Assembly (NCBI GenBank): GCA_002401455.1
Contig: NVTE01000004.1
Location: forward strand, 1-64,000
Direction of reading: 5' to 3'
DNA: 64,000 nt
Source: Alphaproteobacteria bacterium
GTDB taxonomy: Bacteria; Pseudomonadota; Alphaproteobacteria; Sphingomonadales; Emcibacteraceae
In this document: piece by piece, positions 63,108-64,000 of the stretch
How positions within the stretch are numbered: position 1 is the first letter of the stretch
Layout: every line of letters begins with the position of its first letter
Translations under genes and position numbers: made by a program
Notes under the pieces: model-generated
What the model saw: only the letters and a program-made list of their open reading frames with translations
What the model was told of the DNA's origin: nothing
Databases searched by the model: none

Positions 63108-64000
63108 ATGGTAAAAATCTTACATTTGCATAACCCTGAGATAGGGAAACATTTTGAAGGTATTCGGTCATCACTTACCGGGGCCGACCAGGCGTGGCTG
63201 GGCGCTGTGCGAGAGGAGGCCATGACTCGCTTCACCAATACCGGTATTCCCGGCCCTAAGGTGGAAGAATGGAAATATACCAATCTGGGGTTTTTGGCCA
63301 ATGAGAATTTCGCGGTCGGAACAAAGGCTGACCAGACTTCGGAAATCAAGGCGTTTTATGACGCGGCCTATCTGGCGGACATCGCTGGTCCGGTAGTGGT
63401 CTTTGTTAATGGCCATATCTATCCGGCGCTGTCGTCTTATCCAGATGAAGAGGGGGTAGAGTTCAGTGTCTTCTCCGAAAATACATCTGCTTTCCGGGAT
63501 ACATTGGAAAGCTCAGATCAGGCTAGTTCCCTTAATGATTTGAACCGGGCGATGGTCACGGACGGTTATCGTCTGGATATTGCGGCGGGGGTTCAGGTCA
63601 GACAGCCGATTCAGATAATCCATATTGTCACCTCAGCCACGGATATGAAACTGATTCCGGTCCGTTCCCAGGTCACGGCCAGCAAAGGGGCGAAAGCCCG
63701 GATCATTGAAACCTTCATTGGCGCAGAAAATGAGCGCTATTGGGGTCATATGATCAGCGAGACAACTTTGCACGACGCGGCGGACATTTCCCTGATTCAG
63801 TTCCAGCTCCAGGGTAAGCAGGCCATCCATATGACCGAGCTCCATACCACAGTGGCGGAAAAAGCCAACTTTAGCCATATGAGTTTACAGCTCGGGGCTG
63901 AGATCAGCCGGACCGAGCTGATCAACAGCTTCACCGGTGAATATGCTCATATTGACCTGCGCGGGGCCTATCTTGGCCGGGTCAAGCAATCCCATGATAT
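63108..64000 (+). CDS. sufD: Fe-S cluster assembly protein SufD (first 297 residues, cut by window edge)
   Basis: An open frame from ATG 63108 runs to the window end without a stop, so the ORF track missed it. The N-terminal PGPKVEEWKYTNLGFL (about 50-65) is the SufD signature, and residues after about 150 form the beta-helix related to SufB (RSQVTASKGAKARIIETFIG, then a HMTELHTTV stretch). SufD pairs with SufB in the SufBC2D complex. The expected sufS and later genes would lie beyond the edge. Confidence 0.95.
   Translation, partial: MVKILHLHNPEIGKHFEGIRSSLTGADQAWLGAVREEAMTRFTNTGIPGPKVEEWKYTNLGFLANENFAVGTKADQTSEIKAFYDAAYLADIAGPVVVFVNGHIYPALSSYPDEEGVEFSVFSENTSAFRDTLESSDQASSLNDLNRAMVTDGYRLDIAAGVQVRQPIQIIHIVTSATDMKLIPVRSQVTASKGAKARIIETFIGAENERYWGHMISETTLHDAADISLIQFQLQGKQAIHMTELHTTVAEKANFSHMSLQLGAEISRTELINSFTGEYAHIDLRGAYLGRVKQSHD

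Noticed and set aside
1-64000. tRNA, rRNA, tmRNA, SRP RNA, CRISPR arrays, insertion sequences or prophage
   Set aside because: Gaps between genes are short, and none shows cloverleaf arms, SRP RNA core motifs, regularly spaced repeats, transposase frames or integrase-att structure. XerD is the housekeeping recombinase.

Overview
The window looks like core chromosome of an alphaproteobacterium. The evidence is gene order as much as gene content. The pairs hemE/ppsR (the RP001-type gene), mnmE-mnmG-rsmG-parA-parB, lysC-ptsP, hisS-prfA-prmC, timA-mltA-smr and fxsA/secB, together with the DUF4167, DUF1178 and DUF6489 families, are alphaproteobacterial hallmarks. I cannot place it below class with confidence; Emcibacterales, Kordiimonadales or a rhodospirilloid lineage would all fit. 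I saw no rRNA, tRNA, insertion sequence, prophage or CRISPR array.

Layout. Positions 1-3.6 kb hold a minus-strand arsenic/phosphate operon: arsM, arsC, a PiT phosphate transporter, a TVP38 membrane protein and a flavoprotein cut by the window edge. A TPP enzyme, clpB (with a heat-shock-like promoter) and a DUF4167 gene follow. From 9 to 20.7 kb is a long minus-strand housekeeping run (prmC, prfA, hisS, ispG, rodZ-like, ptsP, nitronate monooxygenase-like, lysC). It is interrupted by one plus-strand gene for a secreted M48-like protein that has lost its catalytic glutamate. From 20.8 to 29 kb come ubiG, fdhD, mobA, a DUF1178/nitrilase/grxC/comF run, a BioC-like methyltransferase, mutT, a GNAT enzyme and argJ. 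From 29 to 43.9 kb come secA (with a duplicated SEC-C zinc motif), accA, xerD, an unrecognised 701-residue protein, a 46-residue membrane protein, aroK-aroB, a CNNM/CorC protein, the timA-mltA-smr-xre operon, and fxsA and secB.

The most informative stretch is 43.9-60.2 kb. dnaQ, coaE, aroE, maf and ppsR run leftward and hemE, hemH, hemJ and rho run rightward from an AT-rich gap of about 420 bp (47492-47913). The gap carries five copies of an 8-mer TTATCCCC, near-consensus DnaA boxes and AT-rich hairpins. By position and content I call it the chromosomal replication origin (hemE-type, as in Caulobacter and Rickettsia). Eight to ten kb to the right lie two perfect 16-bp parS sites, one between mnmE and mnmG and one inside rsmG, followed by parA and parB. 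Origin, centromere and segregation genes are therefore all present.

The window ends in a suf operon (Rrf2 regulator, sufB, sufC, partial sufD) for Fe-S cluster assembly.

I found no clearly new multi-gene defence or metabolic system. The best candidates for new biology are the pseudo-M48 protein splitting prfA from prmC, the 46-residue/701-residue/xerD run, the origin's unusual repeat, and several well-formed palindromes and leader hairpins (clpB, DUF4167, argJ, secA, suf). Coordinates include stop codons. Many starts are moved downstream of the ORF-track start for the reasons given in each entry.
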